Source of the DNA: Oceanobacillus profundus
GTDB taxonomy: Bacteria > Bacillota > Bacilli > Bacillales > Amphibacillaceae
Length of the DNA stretch: 64,000 bases
Assembly (NCBI RefSeq): GCF_003515705.1
Contig: NZ_QWEH01000019.1
Location: forward strand, 20,253 to 84,252
Direction: 5' to 3'
The notes below the pieces were generated by a model. The model ran no database searches and was not told the DNA's origin. It saw only the letters and a list, made by a program, of their open reading frames with translations. Made by a program: the position numbers and the translations under genes. Of this stretch, positions 8,465 through 17,283 are shown piece after piece. The number at the start of each line of letters is the position of its first letter. Position 1 is the first letter of the stretch.

Positions 8465-10966
8465 ATGAAAAAGGTGCTTTATTACTTGTTGATTCTACTG
8501 CTTATCGTATCTTTAATTCCTTTAAAAGGTAATGCGAAGGAAGATATTCATCATGATGTTGAACTATGGAATGCAGTAAAACCACTAAATACTACAGTGA
8601 CATTTTTAAACACAGGAGCACATCCGGATGATGAACGCAGTGATTTTCTTGCTTACTTATCTCGAGGGTTGGGTGTGAAAACTTCAAGCTTAATTGCGAA
8701 TCGGGGTGAAGGAGGACAGAATGAGATCGGGACAGAGTTGGATAATGGTTTAGGAATTATCCGTAGTAATGAGATGATTGAAGCAGCAAAAATTACAGGG
8801 GTAAAGGCATATCATTTAAGTGAGACTACATCAGACCCTATCTATGATTTTGGATTTTCCAAATCCCCAGATGAAACGCTGGAGAAATGGGGAGAGGAAT
8901 TAACCTACGAACGCTTTATTCGATTCATTCGAACTTATCAGCCTGACATTGTAATGCCCTCTTTTCGGGATGTTGAAAGTCAACATGGTCACCATAGGGC
9001 GATAACGATCTTATCTGAACAAGCATTTGAAGATGCGGCTGACCCAACTGTTTTCCCGGAACAGTTAGAAGAGGGACTATCGACGTGGCAAGTAAAAAAG
9101 TTGTATTTACCTGCTGAATCGGAAGAAACTGCAACAACTTCTATAGAAATTGGTGATTATGATCCTGTATATGAAATGACATATCCCCAGCTGGGTGAAG
9201 AGTCAAGATATATGCATAAAAGTCAAGGGATGGGAAGAGATATTCCAGCCGAACCCAGACAAACACACTTAGAATTAATAAAGGAAGCTGTTCATACAGA
9301 TTATCCGAATGCGTTGTTTGCGGGTATCCCATACAACTTTAATGAATGGGCAGAAATTGTTCCAGCGAAAAATGTGAAAGCGAAATTAAATAAGTTACAG
9401 CAAAAGTTGGATGAAATTGTCGAGCTCTATCCAGATAGAGAAGCGATTTTATCGGTATCACAATCTGCGCATAAGGATGTAAAGAGAATTCAAAAATTAG
9501 TAGGAAAAGCGAAAATGCCAAGCAATCTTAAAAATGATTTACTTCATAAGCTTGAATTAAAAGAAGAGCAATTACAGGAGGTGAGTTTTGTAGCTTCCAG
9601 CCTTCATGTGGAAATGGAAATCGACACGGAAGTATTAACACCCGGTTCGAAAGGGCAAGTAACCATGACGATTACAAATGAGGGCAATCAGAAAATAAAA
9701 CATATTGATGCTACACTGGTGACGCCGGAATCCTGGGGTAGAGATAAAACACAAAAAGTGAAACATTTAAAACCGAATGAATCCAAGAAAGTAACTTTTG
9801 ATGTAAGGGTGCCAGAAGATGAACCATACAATACACCATATGACGAGTCAACCCTAATGGGGAAGGTTGAATTTAAAGAAAAAGGGCAAACATCTGGTAA
9901 ATTAATAGAGTTTAATCATACTGTTGCCGTCTTGCCTGAGTTAAGTGTAGCTCCAAGTTCGGAAAACTTAACAATTAATACAGCTGATATACAAGAAGAA
10001 ATTCCAGTTAAAGTTCAAGTAAAGAACTATTATAACGGCAAGAAAGATGCAACTGTTTCGTTAAATCTGCCAGAGGGTTGGGCAAGTAATCCAGTAGAGA
10101 AGGAAGTTTCATTTACGGAGCAGCATGAAATGGAAGAGGTAACGTTTACTGTTAGCCCTCCATCAGATATTTCAGAAGGCGATTATTCTTTCGATGTTGT
10201 CGCTGAAGCAAATGGAGCAATCTTTAATACGACCGTTCAGGAAATTAGTTATGACCATATTAAAGATTCGTATTTCCAGTATCCAGCAACAGTGAACACC
10301 GTTGCATTTGAGTTGCTGCTACCTGATAACTTAAAAGTTGGTTATATCGAAAGTGGTTTTGATGAAGTTGCCGACTATTTAATAGATACAGGGATGGACG
10401 TGACGAAACTTACAGAAGCAGACCTTGCTTCAGGTGATTTGACACAGTATGATGCAATTGTTACTGGAATAAGAGCATATCTTTCCCGACCTGATCTAGC
10501 TGAAAATAATGAAAGATTGCTAGAGTATGTAGAGGGCGGAGGACATTATGTGGTGCAGTATCATAAACCAGATGACAACTGGAATATAGATGCAACCGCT
10601 CCATATTCATTAGAAATTGGTAATCCGTCCATTCAATGGCGTGTAACGGATGAGCATGCAGAGGTAACGTTAACCCAGCCCGAGCACAAGTTATTTAACT
10701 ACCCAAATGAAGTTACGAATCATGACTGGGATAATTGGGTACAAGAAAGAGGGCTCTATTTTCCAATGAATTGGGATAATCGCTATGAGACATTTGTTAG
10801 TATGGCTGATCCAGATGAAGATCCATTTACGAGTGGGATCTTGCTTGCCGAATATGGCGAGGGTACCTATCTATATACGAATTTAGTATTCTATCGTCAA
10901 ATTGATAATCAAGTCCCTGGTGCTTACCGGATATTCACAAACCTAATTAGCTATGGAGTAGAATAA
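8465..10966 (+). CDS. Secreted PIG-L/LmbE deacetylase with NEW3 domains and a GATase-like C-terminus
   Basis: 833 residues. A Sec signal peptide (about 1-25, MKKVLYYLLILLLIVSLIP...) precedes a PIG-L domain (about 40-300) with the zinc motif AHPDDE at 52-57, RGEGGQNEIG at 80-89 and the distal QHGHH at 173-177. Two NEW3-like beta domains follow (about 380-480 and 495-590), and a C-terminal domain (about 620-833) resembles a class I glutamine-amidotransferase fold without an obvious catalytic Cys. PIG-L enzymes remove acetyl groups from GlcNAc-containing compounds, so an extracellular N-deacetylase of an amino-sugar glycan or glycoconjugate is likely. It is monocistronic with its own operator and terminator. 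The substrate is unknown. Confidence 0.85.
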   Translation: MKKVLYYLLILLLIVSLIPLKGNAKEDIHHDVELWNAVKPLNTTVTFLNTGAHPDDERSDFLAYLSRGLGVKTSSLIANRGEGGQNEIGTELDNGLGIIRSNEMIEAAKITGVKAYHLSETTSDPIYDFGFSKSPDETLEKWGEELTYERFIRFIRTYQPDIVMPSFRDVESQHGHHRAITILSEQAFEDAADPTVFPEQLEEGLSTWQVKKLYLPAESEETATTSIEIGDYDPVYEMTYPQLGEESRYMHKSQGMGRDIPAEPRQTHLELIKEAVHTDYPNALFAGIPYNFNEWAEIVPAKNVKAKLNKLQQKLDEIVELYPDREAILSVSQSAHKDVKRIQKLVGKAKMPSNLKNDLLHKLELKEEQLQEVSFVASSLHVEMEIDTEVLTPGSKGQVTMTITNEGNQKIKHIDATLVTPESWGRDKTQKVKHLKPNESKKVTFDVRVPEDEPYNTPYDESTLMGKVEFKEKGQTSGKLIEFNHTVAVLPELSVAPSSENLTINTADIQEEIPVKVQVKNYYNGKKDATVSLNLPEGWASNPVEKEVSFTEQHEMEEVTFTVSPPSDISEGDYSFDVVAEANGAIFNTTVQEISYDHIKDSYFQYPATVNTVAFELLLPDNLKVGYIESGFDEVADYLIDTGMDVTKLTEADLASGDLTQYDAIVTGIRAYLSRPDLAENNERLLEYVEGGGHYVVQYHKPDDNWNIDATAPYSLEIGNPSIQWRVTDEHAEVTLTQPEHKLFNYPNEVTNHDWDNWVQERGLYFPMNWDNRYETFVSMADPDEDPFTSGILLAEYGEGTYLYTNLVFYRQIDNQVPGAYRIFTNLISYGVE

Positions 10967-11008
10967 AAATATCCCAATGGGATTCGAGCAATCCTATTGG
11001 GATATTTT
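10966..11008. terminator. Bidirectional terminator between convergent genes
   Basis: 19-base arms starting AAAATATCCCAATGGGATT pair with their downstream complement (one G-U) and end in TTTT on both strands. It serves the PIG-L gene (+) and the ABC operon (-). Confidence 0.85.
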
Positions 11009-11016
11009 AACGTAAT

Positions 11017-11826
11017 TTATTTCATACCAGTTAAGGTAATACCTTTGATGATATGACGCTGCAGGAGGATAAATACCAGAATCAAAGGGATAACTGATAT
11101 AGTTGCTCCAGTCATAATGAGATGCCACTGTGATTCAGCTTCGCCGGAAGAAAAGAATGATAGTCCAACCGGCAGTGTTCGTAAACTAGGTGATTCGATG
11201 ACAATTAATGGCCATAAAAATGCATTCCAGTTACTAAGGAATGTAAAAATGCCTAATGCTGAAATCGCTGGCCAAACCTGCGGAACAGCAATTTTAAAGA
11301 AGATGGCATACTCGTTCATTCCATCAACTCGTGCAGCGTTGAGTAAATCATCAGGGATTTGTTCCATAAACTGTCGCATTAAAAACACTCCAAAACCTGT
11401 CATAAGACCTGGAAAAAGAACACCCCAATAGGAGTCCGTCCATCCAAATTCTGAACTCATCATATACCACGGGATAATTAGCATTTCTGTTGGAACCATT
11501 AATGTACTTAATATTAAGATGAAAATAACCGTACGACCTACAAAGGAAAATTTTGCAATTATATATCCAACGAGTGTATCAAAAAATAAAACACTTATCG
11601 TCGTAATTAGAGCCACAATAATACTATTCATAAACCATTTGATGAACATGCTTTCCTCAAGAATTTTAATATAATTCGCTAAGGTTGGATTTTCTGGGAT
11701 AATGCTCAAATTAAATATATCGAATGGTGCTTTTAAGGAAGTAGAAACCATCCAAATGAAAGGAAACAACATAATAACAGAACCAATTATTAAAAGTACA
11801 TACGGCAATAATCGTCGGAACCTCAT
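11017..11826 (-). CDS. Carbohydrate ABC transporter permease, MalG type
   Basis: 269 residues, six predicted membrane helices. The EAA-loop motif (NAARVDGMNEYAIFFKIAVP) contacts the ATPase. It is the last gene of the minus-strand operon ROK - binding protein - MalF - MalG and forms the channel with the preceding permease. No ATP-binding subunit is encoded in the operon; Bacillus systems of this kind commonly share a multitask ATPase such as MsmX, which would have to lie elsewhere. Confidence 0.92.
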   Translation of the reverse strand: MRFRRLLPYVLLIIGSVIMLFPFIWMVSTSLKAPFDIFNLSIIPENPTLANYIKILEESMFIKWFMNSIIVALITTISVLFFDTLVGYIIAKFSFVGRTVIFILILSTLMVPTEMLIIPWYMMSSEFGWTDSYWGVLFPGLMTGFGVFLMRQFMEQIPDDLLNAARVDGMNEYAIFFKIAVPQVWPAISALGIFTFLSNWNAFLWPLIVIESPSLRTLPVGLSFFSSGEAESQWHLIMTGATISVIPLILVFILLQRHIIKGITLTGMK

Positions 11827-11844
11827 CCTTCTACACCTCCTATT

Positions 11845-12819
11845 CTAGTAATCAAATTTCTTGGTTAAAACTTTCATTTGGAAAATTGTTAAAGCAAGTA
11901 TGAACAGGAATAAGATAACGGTTGCCGCAGAAGCTAATCCCATATCGAATTGCTTAAAGGCTAGCTGGTAGATGTAAACTACAACTGAAATGGTTGAATT
12001 TAAAGGACCGCCACTTCCATCCATGCTCATATTAATGACTTGGGTAAAGGAAACTTGAATAAAGGTAATCGTTCCAATTACTGCAGAAAATACAATCGTT
12101 GGATTCAGTAAAGGAACCGTTACATACCAAAATTTTTGCCAACCGGTCGCTCCATCAATTTCAGCAGCTTCATAAAGCATTTCTGGTATATTCTCTAACC
12201 CAGCTAAGAAGAGAACCATTTGAAAACCAATGGATTGCCAAATCATTGCAGCGATGATGACATAAATTGCTTGATCTGGTGAGTTTAAGAATGGTTGAGC
12301 AGAGAAACCTAAATTAACTAATATATCATTAATAATCCCGTTACCCATTAGAATCCACTGAAATACCCAACTGATTGCAACAATACTAGTTACATAGGGA
12401 ATAAAATAGATAACTCTGAAAAACCCAACAAATCGATTAATTTTATGAAGTAATAATGCTACAATTATCCCAAATAATAATTGACCAGAAACCCCTAAAA
12501 GAATATAGATGAAAGTATTAAAAATGGATTTAATAAAGATTTCATCCTGGAATAGTGTTACATAATTTTCTAAACCAACGAAAGGTTGTATATCTGTTGA
12601 AAGAAGGTTCCAATCTCTAAATCCCACGTTAAACGTAAATAGAGTAGGTAAAATTCGGATCCCGAGATAAAATATAATTGGAAGCAATAAACAAGTGTAT
12701 ACAAATAAATATTTTTGATATCTAAGATTCCCTCTAAATTTATGAAGAAGGGAAGTTTTTTCCTTTTTAACTTGTGTTGTTTTATTGTTCTGATTCTGCG
12801 GTGATTTGAATTGCTCCAT
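11845..12819 (-). CDS. Carbohydrate ABC transporter permease, MalF type
   Basis: 324 residues with a basic cytoplasmic N-terminus and six or seven membrane helices. The EAA loop EAAEIDGATGWQKFWYVTVP is intact. It pairs with the MalG-type permease 18 bases downstream. A strong hairpin separates it from the binding-protein gene upstream. The sugar is unknown; context suggests an amino-sugar-containing oligosaccharide or conjugate. Confidence 0.92.
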   Translation of the reverse strand: MEQFKSPQNQNNKTTQVKKEKTSLLHKFRGNLRYQKYLFVYTCLLLPIIFYLGIRILPTLFTFNVGFRDWNLLSTDIQPFVGLENYVTLFQDEIFIKSIFNTFIYILLGVSGQLLFGIIVALLLHKINRFVGFFRVIYFIPYVTSIVAISWVFQWILMGNGIINDILVNLGFSAQPFLNSPDQAIYVIIAAMIWQSIGFQMVLFLAGLENIPEMLYEAAEIDGATGWQKFWYVTVPLLNPTIVFSAVIGTITFIQVSFTQVINMSMDGSGGPLNSTISVVVYIYQLAFKQFDMGLASAATVILFLFILALTIFQMKVLTKKFDY

Positions 12820-12840
12820 GCTGCACCTCCTTTAAGTGGT

Positions 12841-12870
12841 AAGGATCAAGGTGTGTCACCTTGATCCTTT
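12841..12870 (-). other. Intercistronic hairpin between binding protein and permease genes
   Basis: A perfect palindrome, arms AAGGATCAAGGTG with the mirror CACCTTGATCCTT, lies between the binding-protein stop and the MalF start. No T-run follows on the minus strand, so it looks like an mRNA-stabilising or partial-attenuation hairpin. Such elements commonly keep binding-protein levels above permease levels. Confidence 0.6.
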
Positions 12871-12883
12871 CGTTAAAGATTGC

Positions 12884-14173
12884 TTATTTTTCCCAGTATT
12901 CATCATAAAGTTTTTGAGTAGCTTCTACTAATTGATTAAACGCTTCTTCCGGATCTTGACCTTCCATTAACACCCGATTAGCAGCATCTATTACAAGATC
13001 CCGTTCCCGAGTTTCATCTACAAAGAAATGCGCATTAGCAAAAGGCAAGGATTCGATAAAAGGACCATAAATTTCATCGTTTACATATTTATCCTGCATG
13101 GCAACCGATTCTTTTGCAGGTAATTCACCAGTTGCATCTAACCATCTTTCCATAACATCATCACTTGTTAGGAATTCTAAAAATTTAGTGGCTGCTTCTA
13201 GTTTTTCTCCTTCAACACGGGCAGTAATCCCATTTGTCCAGAAAGAAGCATTTGTTGATTGTACGTCTTTACCAGGAAGTGGTGCTATTGCATAATTTAG
13301 ATCAGGTGCATCACTTTGCAATGTACCTACCCTAAAAGAACCGTCAATATTCATTGCAGCTTTTTCCGTTACAAATGCTGTCACATCATCTGTATAAAAA
13401 CCTTGTTCAGATGTTCCTAGCTCAGTAGGGAAGCTTAACCAATATTTAAATGCTTCTAAACCAGCTGGGGTATCTGCCCAGACAACTTCCTTTCTATCTT
13501 CACTTAATACTTGTCCGCCTGCTTGTAGTGTTAGACCATCTCTAAGCCAATGGTGACCTTGTTGTGCTGGTTCCCATGCCATTCCAGATTGTTCTAGACG
13601 GCCATTACCATCAGCTTTGGTTAATTGAACGGCATAGTCTTCAAGCTCTTCCCATGTTTGTGGAGGAGAGTTAGGATCAAGGCCTGCTTCTTCAAATAAA
13701 TCCTTATTATAAAACAGTGCGAGTGTTCTTACTGAAGTTGGTATTGTCCAATATTCGCCATCCATTTTCGTGGCTTCCACTAATGGAAAGAATTCACTCT
13801 CTATTTCTTCATGTGGGAAAGCGTCCTGTGGTAGTGGCTGTAAGTAACCTGCATCTACGTAGGTAGGCACCCATCCGTAGAATAAGTTAATAACATCGGG
13901 TCCTTTACCAGCTGGAACTTGCGCAGCAACCTGTTCATTGTATTGATCATATGGAAAATTGGTTTGCTTTACTTTAATTCCAGGATTTGCTTCTTCGAAT
14001 TCCGCAATTAATTCATCCATTAAGTTAACCTTAGAATCAAATGAGTATTGCCAGTATTCAAGTGTGATGTCGCCATCTTCTTGATTAGCAGAACTTTCAT
14101 CATCACTAGAACATGCTGCAAACACAACCGATAACAATATTGCAAGCAGAGTCAATTGCCACTTTTTAAACAT
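12884..14173 (-). CDS. Sugar ABC transporter solute-binding lipoprotein (family 1)
   Basis: 429 residues. A lipoprotein signal with lipobox FAAC places the lipidated cysteine at C21, followed by an acidic/serine linker (SSDDESS). The body matches the MalE/UgpB-like family 1 fold (LFYNKDLFEEAGLDP and similar). It would capture the sugar outside the membrane for the MalF/MalG pair. It lies 61 bases behind the ROK repressor, in the same operon. Confidence 0.92.
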   Translation of the reverse strand: MFKKWQLTLLAILLSVVFAACSSDDESSANQEDGDITLEYWQYSFDSKVNLMDELIAEFEEANPGIKVKQTNFPYDQYNEQVAAQVPAGKGPDVINLFYGWVPTYVDAGYLQPLPQDAFPHEEIESEFFPLVEATKMDGEYWTIPTSVRTLALFYNKDLFEEAGLDPNSPPQTWEELEDYAVQLTKADGNGRLEQSGMAWEPAQQGHHWLRDGLTLQAGGQVLSEDRKEVVWADTPAGLEAFKYWLSFPTELGTSEQGFYTDDVTAFVTEKAAMNIDGSFRVGTLQSDAPDLNYAIAPLPGKDVQSTNASFWTNGITARVEGEKLEAATKFLEFLTSDDVMERWLDATGELPAKESVAMQDKYVNDEIYGPFIESLPFANAHFFVDETRERDLVIDAANRVLMEGQDPEEAFNQLVEATQKLYDEYWEK

Positions 14174-14234
14174 AATAAAACCCCCTAATATAATATTTTA
14201 AAGGACCGGAGTCTCTTTAAATTAAATTTAAAAT

Positions 14235-15419
14235 CTATACTTTTAAAATTGATTCATGTTCCTTAAGTATGAGGTACCCGGCACCTAGCAAAGAGACATC
14301 TTCAACTGTTGTGATAGTGATGTCCGTTTGTACAGGTAAGTGTTTTTCTAAGTTGGAAGTTAAATATGGCAAAAAGTGGTTCATTGATTTAGAAATCCCG
14401 CCCCCTAATACAACTTTCTCAGGGTTGATAATTGAAATAACATTAATTAATGCAAAAGAAAGATGGGATAGGGAATCATTTACTGTTTTCAATGCTAATT
14501 GGTCGCCATCAATTGCCATTTGGAAAACTTCTTTTGCAGTCCATTTTTCTTCACTTTTCTGACTGTGTTGAAGCATTCTTTTGGCAATAGACGGTCCTCC
14601 TACGTGACTATCTAAGAATCCGTAGCCCCTAAAAGTTTGCTCGTATTTTTTATCAGCAGCATCTTTATCTGTTACCATATAACCAATTTCTCCTGCAGCG
14701 TATGATGCTCCGCGATAAAGCTGTCCGTTAATTATAATTCCGCACCCGATACCAGTTCCTAGTGTAATCATAATCATATTATTGTTTTTTTTGCCGGCGC
14801 CTTTCCAATATTCACCGAGCGCCGCAACATTTACATCATTATCGATATAAACAGGACATGAGAGGTGGGATTCAAGTTGAGATTGCAGCGGTATATTTTT
14901 CCAGCTCAGACTTGGCGCATCAATGACAATTCCGCTATCAACATCCGTAATACCTGGAACGCCAACGCCAACTCCAAATAACATGCTGCTTTCTAATCCT
15001 TCTTGCTCTATAAGGGTGTTTACGTAGTCGGCAATTGATTGAATAAAGTTAGTACCTACATGTTTTTGTGTGGAAAAAGCGGTCTTACTTATAATTTTTC
15101 CTGCTAAATTCATAATGGCCATTTCAACTAATGTCCCGCCAATATCAATTCCAACAATATAGGCTGCGTTTTCATTAAAGAATATTTGAAATGGTTTCCG
15201 ACCACCTGCTGAACTTGCTCTTTCACTTTCTTTCTCTCGAATCCATCCTTCCTCTAAAAGTTCATCAACTATATTAGAGACTGTAGGTTTACTTAGTTTT
15301 AGTGCTTTTGCAATATCTGATCGAGAATGTCCATCTTTTCGTTGAATATAATGTAAAACTTTCCGTTTGTTTAAATGTTTTAGTAAGTTGGAATCTGTGG
15401 GGACATTACGGATAGCGAT
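14235..15419 (-). CDS. ROK-family transcriptional repressor with no standard start codon
   Basis: The open frame reaches from the stop at 14235 up to a stop at 15426-15428. The first ATG (15122) would remove the whole DNA-binding domain. Upstream of it the frame encodes an intact winged HTH (SRSDIAKALKLSKPTVSNIV) and the sugar-kinase-like start GIDIGGTLVE. No ATG, GTG or TTG occurs in that stretch. A good AAAGGAG (15435-15429) lies nine bases before an ATC codon (15419-15417), chosen here as start (394 residues). An ATG-to-ATC change, a sequencing error or a real rare start are possible. The usual ROK zinc motif CxCGxxGC is absent. It likely represses its own operon, the ArgH-like gene and the PIG-L gene. 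Confidence 0.7.
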   Translation of the reverse strand: MAIRNVPTDSNLLKHLNKRKVLHYIQRKDGHSRSDIAKALKLSKPTVSNIVDELLEEGWIREKESERASSAGGRKPFQIFFNENAAYIVGIDIGGTLVEMAIMNLAGKIISKTAFSTQKHVGTNFIQSIADYVNTLIEQEGLESSMLFGVGVGVPGITDVDSGIVIDAPSLSWKNIPLQSQLESHLSCPVYIDNDVNVAALGEYWKGAGKKNNNMIMITLGTGIGCGIIINGQLYRGASYAAGEIGYMVTDKDAADKKYEQTFRGYGFLDSHVGGPSIAKRMLQHSQKSEEKWTAKEVFQMAIDGDQLALKTVNDSLSHLSFALINVISIINPEKVVLGGGISKSMNHFLPYLTSNLEKHLPVQTDITITTVEDVSLLGAGYLILKEHESILKV

Positions 15420-15459
15420 AGTTTTTCACTCCTTTCAAAATCAATAATGTTTCGATAGG

Positions 15460-15480
15460 TTAGTAAAGTTAACTTATTAA
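15460..15480. promoter_or_regulatory. Operator-like palindrome, ROK regulon site 2
   Basis: TTAGTAA-AGTTAAC-TTATTAA, one mismatch from the site-1 design, 41 bases upstream of the proposed ROK start. Confidence 0.6.
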
Positions 15481-15512
15481 TTGAAAATTATAATACTATT
15501 AATCTCTCCGAA

Positions 15513-15526
15513 TGTCAACGTTTACA
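15513..15526. promoter_or_regulatory. cre-like box in the divergent ROK / ArgH-like promoter region
   Basis: TGTCAACGTTTACA matches the CcpA consensus TGWAANCGNTNWCA with a single mismatch and lies between the two ROK operator candidates. It suggests catabolite repression in addition to specific repression. Confidence 0.6.
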
Positions 15527-15611
15527 TAACTAAAAATAAAGTTAATTTTAATTTGAGTTACTATTTTTAAAATTAACACTTTACAAAAGAGAATACAATC
15601 CGCTACAATGA

Positions 15612-15632
15612 TTGGTAAGTAAGGTTAACTAA
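15612..15632. promoter_or_regulatory. Operator-like palindrome, ROK regulon site 3
   Basis: TTGGTAA-GTAAGGT-TAACTAA, one mismatch per half-site from TTAGTAA-N7-TTACTAA, 40 bases upstream of the ArgH-like gene. Confidence 0.5.
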
Positions 15633-15671
15633 CTGTAAAGAAATATAATACACAATATTGAGGTGTAGGAT

Positions 15672-17072
15672 ATGAATAGAATGAAGGAGCAGTTTGAAGC
15701 GGCTGAAGGAGTTGAATTTCCTGGTAAGACCTATATGGATGAACTGCTAAAGCCGGTATTTGATGATCAAAAAAAGTATTTATTTGAAGCAATGTTTAAA
15801 ATCCATAAAGCACATACTATTATGTTGATGGAGCAGGGGATTTTAACAGGTGATGAGTGTACTGAAATTTTAGAAGCTGTGAAGCAGGTAGAATGTATTG
15901 ACCGAACTGAATTAATGTATTCTTCTCAACATGAGGATCTTTTTTTTCTTGTTGAGTCTCGGTTAGGGGATCTTATTGGGACTGATCTAGCAGGAAAAAT
16001 GCATATTGCAAAAAGCAGAAATGATATGGGAGAAGCGATGTATCGCATCGTTATTAGAGATTATATTGAACAAGTGATTATAGAAGCGGAACAATTAAAT
16101 AAAGCAATTCTTTATCAGGCAGAAAAACATGCTGAATCAATTATGCCAGCTCATACGCATACACAACCTGCTCAGCCAACAACATTCGGGCACTACCTTG
16201 TAGCTATTTATGATAATTTAGATCGAGACATTCAAAGATTAAAACAGGCTTATGCAACAGTGAATAAATCACCAATGGGTGCAGCTGCAATTACTACTAC
16301 AGGGTTTCCTATAAATAGAGAGCGTATGGTAGAATTGCTTGAATTTGATGGACTAATAGAGAATTCATATGATGCAATTGGAACAGGTGATTATCTAATT
16401 GAAGCAGCGCAGGCTTTAGTTAGTTTAATGACGAATATGGGGAGGTGGCTTCAAGAGTTGTTACGTATGGCATCAAAAGAGGTAGGTTTAATAAAGGTTT
16501 CTAATGCATACGTTCAAATTAGCAGTATTATGCCTCAAAAAAGAAATCCAGTTTCGATTGAGCATTCTCGTGCAATTGCAAGCAGTGCGGCTGCAGAAGG
16601 GCTGGCGGTAGTTCATATGATTCATAACACCCCTTTTGGAGATATAAATGATACGGAAGACGATCTGCAACCACATCTATATGCAGGTTATCAAAAAGCT
16701 ACACGAGTGTTGCGATTAATGCGTGCTGTTATGCTTACGTTGGAGTTTAATAAGGGACGAGCTTATCAACAAGCGAGAGAAAATTTGATAACGATTACAG
16801 AGCTTGCGGATGTATTGGCAAGGGATTACCGTATTTCATTTCGGGCAGCACATAAAAAAGCAAGTGCAATTGCCAAAAACGTAGAAGAAGCAGGAAAAGA
16901 ACTATATGAAATTTCACTATCGAAAGTAAATGAATGGCTTAGCGATGTTCAACTTAAAAATGAAGATTGGCAAGCAATTATTGATCCAAAACAATTTGTA
17001 GCACGAAGAAGCATAACTGGTGGGACAAACCCTGATGTCGTAAGAGGGATGATTGAGAAGAGAAAGAAGTAG
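15672..17072 (+). CDS. Argininosuccinate lyase-like enzyme in a sugar regulon (ArgH paralogue)
   Basis: 466 residues of the fumarase/aspartase/ArgH superfamily. The signature loop SSIMPQKRNP is at 284-293 (catalytic Ser285), AHTHTQPAQPTTF at 160-172 and AKSRNDMGEA at 113-122. True ArgH has SRNDQ in the last block; here the Q is M. There is no argG or other arginine gene nearby. It is divergent from the ROK/ABC operon and shares its operators and cre box. A C-N or C-O lyase that releases fumarate from a substrate brought in by the ABC importer is a reasonable inference. Ordinary ArgH remains an alternative. Confidence 0.75.
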   Translation: MNRMKEQFEAAEGVEFPGKTYMDELLKPVFDDQKKYLFEAMFKIHKAHTIMLMEQGILTGDECTEILEAVKQVECIDRTELMYSSQHEDLFFLVESRLGDLIGTDLAGKMHIAKSRNDMGEAMYRIVIRDYIEQVIIEAEQLNKAILYQAEKHAESIMPAHTHTQPAQPTTFGHYLVAIYDNLDRDIQRLKQAYATVNKSPMGAAAITTTGFPINRERMVELLEFDGLIENSYDAIGTGDYLIEAAQALVSLMTNMGRWLQELLRMASKEVGLIKVSNAYVQISSIMPQKRNPVSIEHSRAIASSAAAEGLAVVHMIHNTPFGDINDTEDDLQPHLYAGYQKATRVLRLMRAVMLTLEFNKGRAYQQARENLITITELADVLARDYRISFRAAHKKASAIAKNVEEAGKELYEISLSKVNEWLSDVQLKNEDWQAIIDPKQFVARRSITGGTNPDVVRGMIEKRKK

Positions 17073-17241
17073 TCCCTGGTTAGTAGTATATTAAGCTGAG
17101 AGAAGGTAGCTTTCACGTGAAAATATGGAAGTCGATCTTCTTGCAATTAAGGCATTAATTAATCAACGAATTCTTTCATATTTCTACTTGCTAATCATGA
17201 TAAGTATTGTGTTGCCTATCATATATGTATACAAATAAAAA

Positions 17242-17272
17242 AATACCCTTCTAAGGATGCAAGAAGGGTATT
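17242..17272. terminator. Terminator between the ArgH-like gene and ald
   Basis: Perfect 11-bp arms AATACCCTTCT / AGAAGGGTATT, with TTTTTTATTTG following on the minus strand and TTTT overlapping on the plus strand. It is mainly the ald terminator. Confidence 0.85.
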
Positions 17273-17283
17273 TTCCATGGGAA

